5,876 nucleotides of DNA, from NCBI GenBank assembly GCA_030754475.1, contig JASMAE010000026.1, forward strand, positions 1-5,876, in the 5' to 3' direction. Origin of the DNA: Rhodospirillales bacterium. GTDB taxonomy: Bacteria; Pseudomonadota; Alphaproteobacteria; Rhodospirillales; JASLLV01. A program made the position numbers and the translations under genes. Below are positions 4,947-5,876 of the stretch, piece by piece. The first letter of the stretch is position 1. Every line of letters begins with the position of its first letter. Below the pieces are notes generated by a model that had not been told where the DNA came from, did no database searches, and saw only the letters and a program-made list of their open reading frames with translations.

Positions 4947-5876
4947 CTAACCGCGCACGTTCGATGCGGCGAGCGGATGCGAAGTCTCGACGAGTTCGAC
5001 CAGACGTTCGTCGAGAACCCGGGTGTAGATCTGCGTCGTGGTGATGTCGGCGTGACCCATCATCTGCTGGAGTGAGCGCAGATCGGCGCCATGCGCCAGC
5101 AGATGGCTGGCAAAGGAATGGCGGAGTACGTGTGGCGAGACCTTGCGCGCGTCCAAGCCGGCTTCGCCGGCGAGATCCTTGAGGAGCTGCGAGAAACGGA
5201 CCCGCGTCAGGTGGCCTTGGCGCGAACGCGAAGGAAACAGCCAGCGATTCGCAGGCCCCCCCGCGCGGGTCGTGAGGAAGCGATCGCGCACCCCCAGATA
5301 GGCGGCGGTCGTTGCCCGGGCCGCCTCGGTCAGGGGAACCATGCGCTCCTTTCCGCCCTTGCCGGTCACGACCAGGGTTTCGGCGTCGCGCGCGACGGCC
5401 GACAGCGGCAGACTGACGAGCTCGGTCGCGCGAAGTCCGGTTGCATACAATATCTCCACGAGCGCCGCCAGCCGCAGGCCCTCGGGACCCGCGCGGCGAT
5501 GCGCCGCCGCGAGCAACGAGTCCACTTCGCTTTCGGACAGCGGCCTTGGCAAACCGCGCGTCTGCCGCGGCCGGTCGAGGGTCGACATCGGATCGTCGTC
5601 GCGGCGGCCGTCGGCAACCAGGAAGCCGAAAAACTGCGCGAGGGCGGACAGGCGCCTGGCAATTGTCGCGGGCGTCATTCCGGCGCGCGAGAGTCGCTCG
5701 AGGTAAAGGCGCACGACGCGCGCATCGGCGTCTTCGATGGCGCGTCCGCGGGTTACCATGAAGCGCGCGAAGTCGAGGAGATCGCGCCGGTAGGAGTCCA
5801 CGGTATTGGCCGCCGCGCCCCGCTCGGCGGCCATCATCTCGAGGAATATCTCGCCCGCCGCTGACAGCGCCGCCGC
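4947..5876 (-). CDS. xerD: Tyrosine recombinase XerD (N-terminal end outside window)
   Basis: XerD works with XerC at the dif site to resolve chromosome dimers, under FtsK control at the division septum. The frame is open to the window edge. The first in-frame ATG (5837) lies inside the family's first helix (EIFLEMMAAERGAAANT), so the true start is upstream, beyond 5876. Numbered from that ATG: SAM-like core-binding domain ~1-85 (NTVDSYRRDLLDF; RRLSALAQFFGFL), then a catalytic domain with R136 (ATGLRATEL), K160 in the TGKGGKER hairpin, H236 and R239 (SPHVLRHSFASHLL), H262 (MMGHADITTTQ) and the nucleophile Y271 (IYTRV). All six catalytic positions are present. The HGADLRSLQQMMGH wording and SPHVLRH favour XerD over XerC. 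The usual IYTHV reads IYTRV. The stop is TAG (4949-4947). Housekeeping context, with accA directly downstream, argues against a phage or integron integrase. Confidence 0.93.
   Translation of the reverse strand, partial: AAALSAAGEIFLEMMAAERGAAANTVDSYRRDLLDFARFMVTRGRAIEDADARVVRLYLERLSRAGMTPATIARRLSALAQFFGFLVADGRRDDDPMSTLDRPRQTRGLPRPLSESEVDSLLAAAHRRAGPEGLRLAALVEILYATGLRATELVSLPLSAVARDAETLVVTGKGGKERMVPLTEAARATTAAYLGVRDRFLTTRAGGPANRWLFPSRSRQGHLTRVRFSQLLKDLAGEAGLDARKVSPHVLRHSFASHLLAHGADLRSLQQMMGHADITTTQIYTRVLDERLVELVETSHPLAASNVRG

Noticed and set aside
5091..5864. 257-residue plus-strand open frame opposite xerD
   Set aside because: Antisense to XerD with all catalytic residues intact; no protein signature of its own.
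4947..5876. Phage or integron integrase marking a mobile element
   Set aside because: The sequence reads as housekeeping XerD and sits directly before accA; no att repeats, tRNA or cargo genes are seen.
1..5876. CRISPR arrays, tRNA or rRNA genes, insertion sequences
   Set aside because: I saw no regularly spaced direct repeats, no cloverleaf-like sequence with a CCA end, no rRNA signature and no transposase.

Overview
The window is high-GC bacterial chromosome with dense coding and alphaproteobacterial-looking proteins. It most resembles the Rhodospirillales or a relative. This rests on the SecA wording (NARFHEQEA, SKFFLSLEDDLMRIFGSER, a C-terminal CPCGSGKKYKHCHG tail) and on the tandem xerD-accA arrangement. 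Both are judged from memory of the families; no search was run.

Layout. Bases 1-1670 (+) hold the C-terminal ~60% of secA, the preprotein translocase motor. Thirty-two bases later comes a GT2-type glycosyltransferase (1703-2602, +). After an 83-base gap with a candidate sigma70-type promoter comes a class I SAM-dependent methyltransferase (2686-3390, +, GTG start with a strong ribosome binding site). Its stop overlaps (ATGA) the start of a broken gene (3387-3665, +). This is the N-terminal part of an RND-efflux periplasmic adaptor (HlyD/AcrA-type membrane fusion protein), interrupted by an in-frame TAG and lacking the family's main domains. The other strand, reading inward from the right edge, carries xerD (5876-4947, start outside the window) and accA (4937-3981), 9 bases apart and probably cotranscribed. 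The two gene groups converge on a 315-base gene-free stretch (3666-3980) that is unusually rich in inverted repeats.

How the genes relate. secA, accA and xerD are housekeeping genes for protein export, the first step of fatty acid synthesis and chromosome dimer resolution. The glycosyltransferase and methyltransferase look like a small surface-glycan or glycoconjugate modification pair placed beside secA. The adaptor remnant suggests an efflux operon once followed the methyltransferase and has been lost.

I see no clearly new multi-gene system. The points most worth a second look are the recently broken adaptor gene and the run of four hairpins at 3678-3841, which could be terminators, an extragenic palindromic element or a structured RNA.
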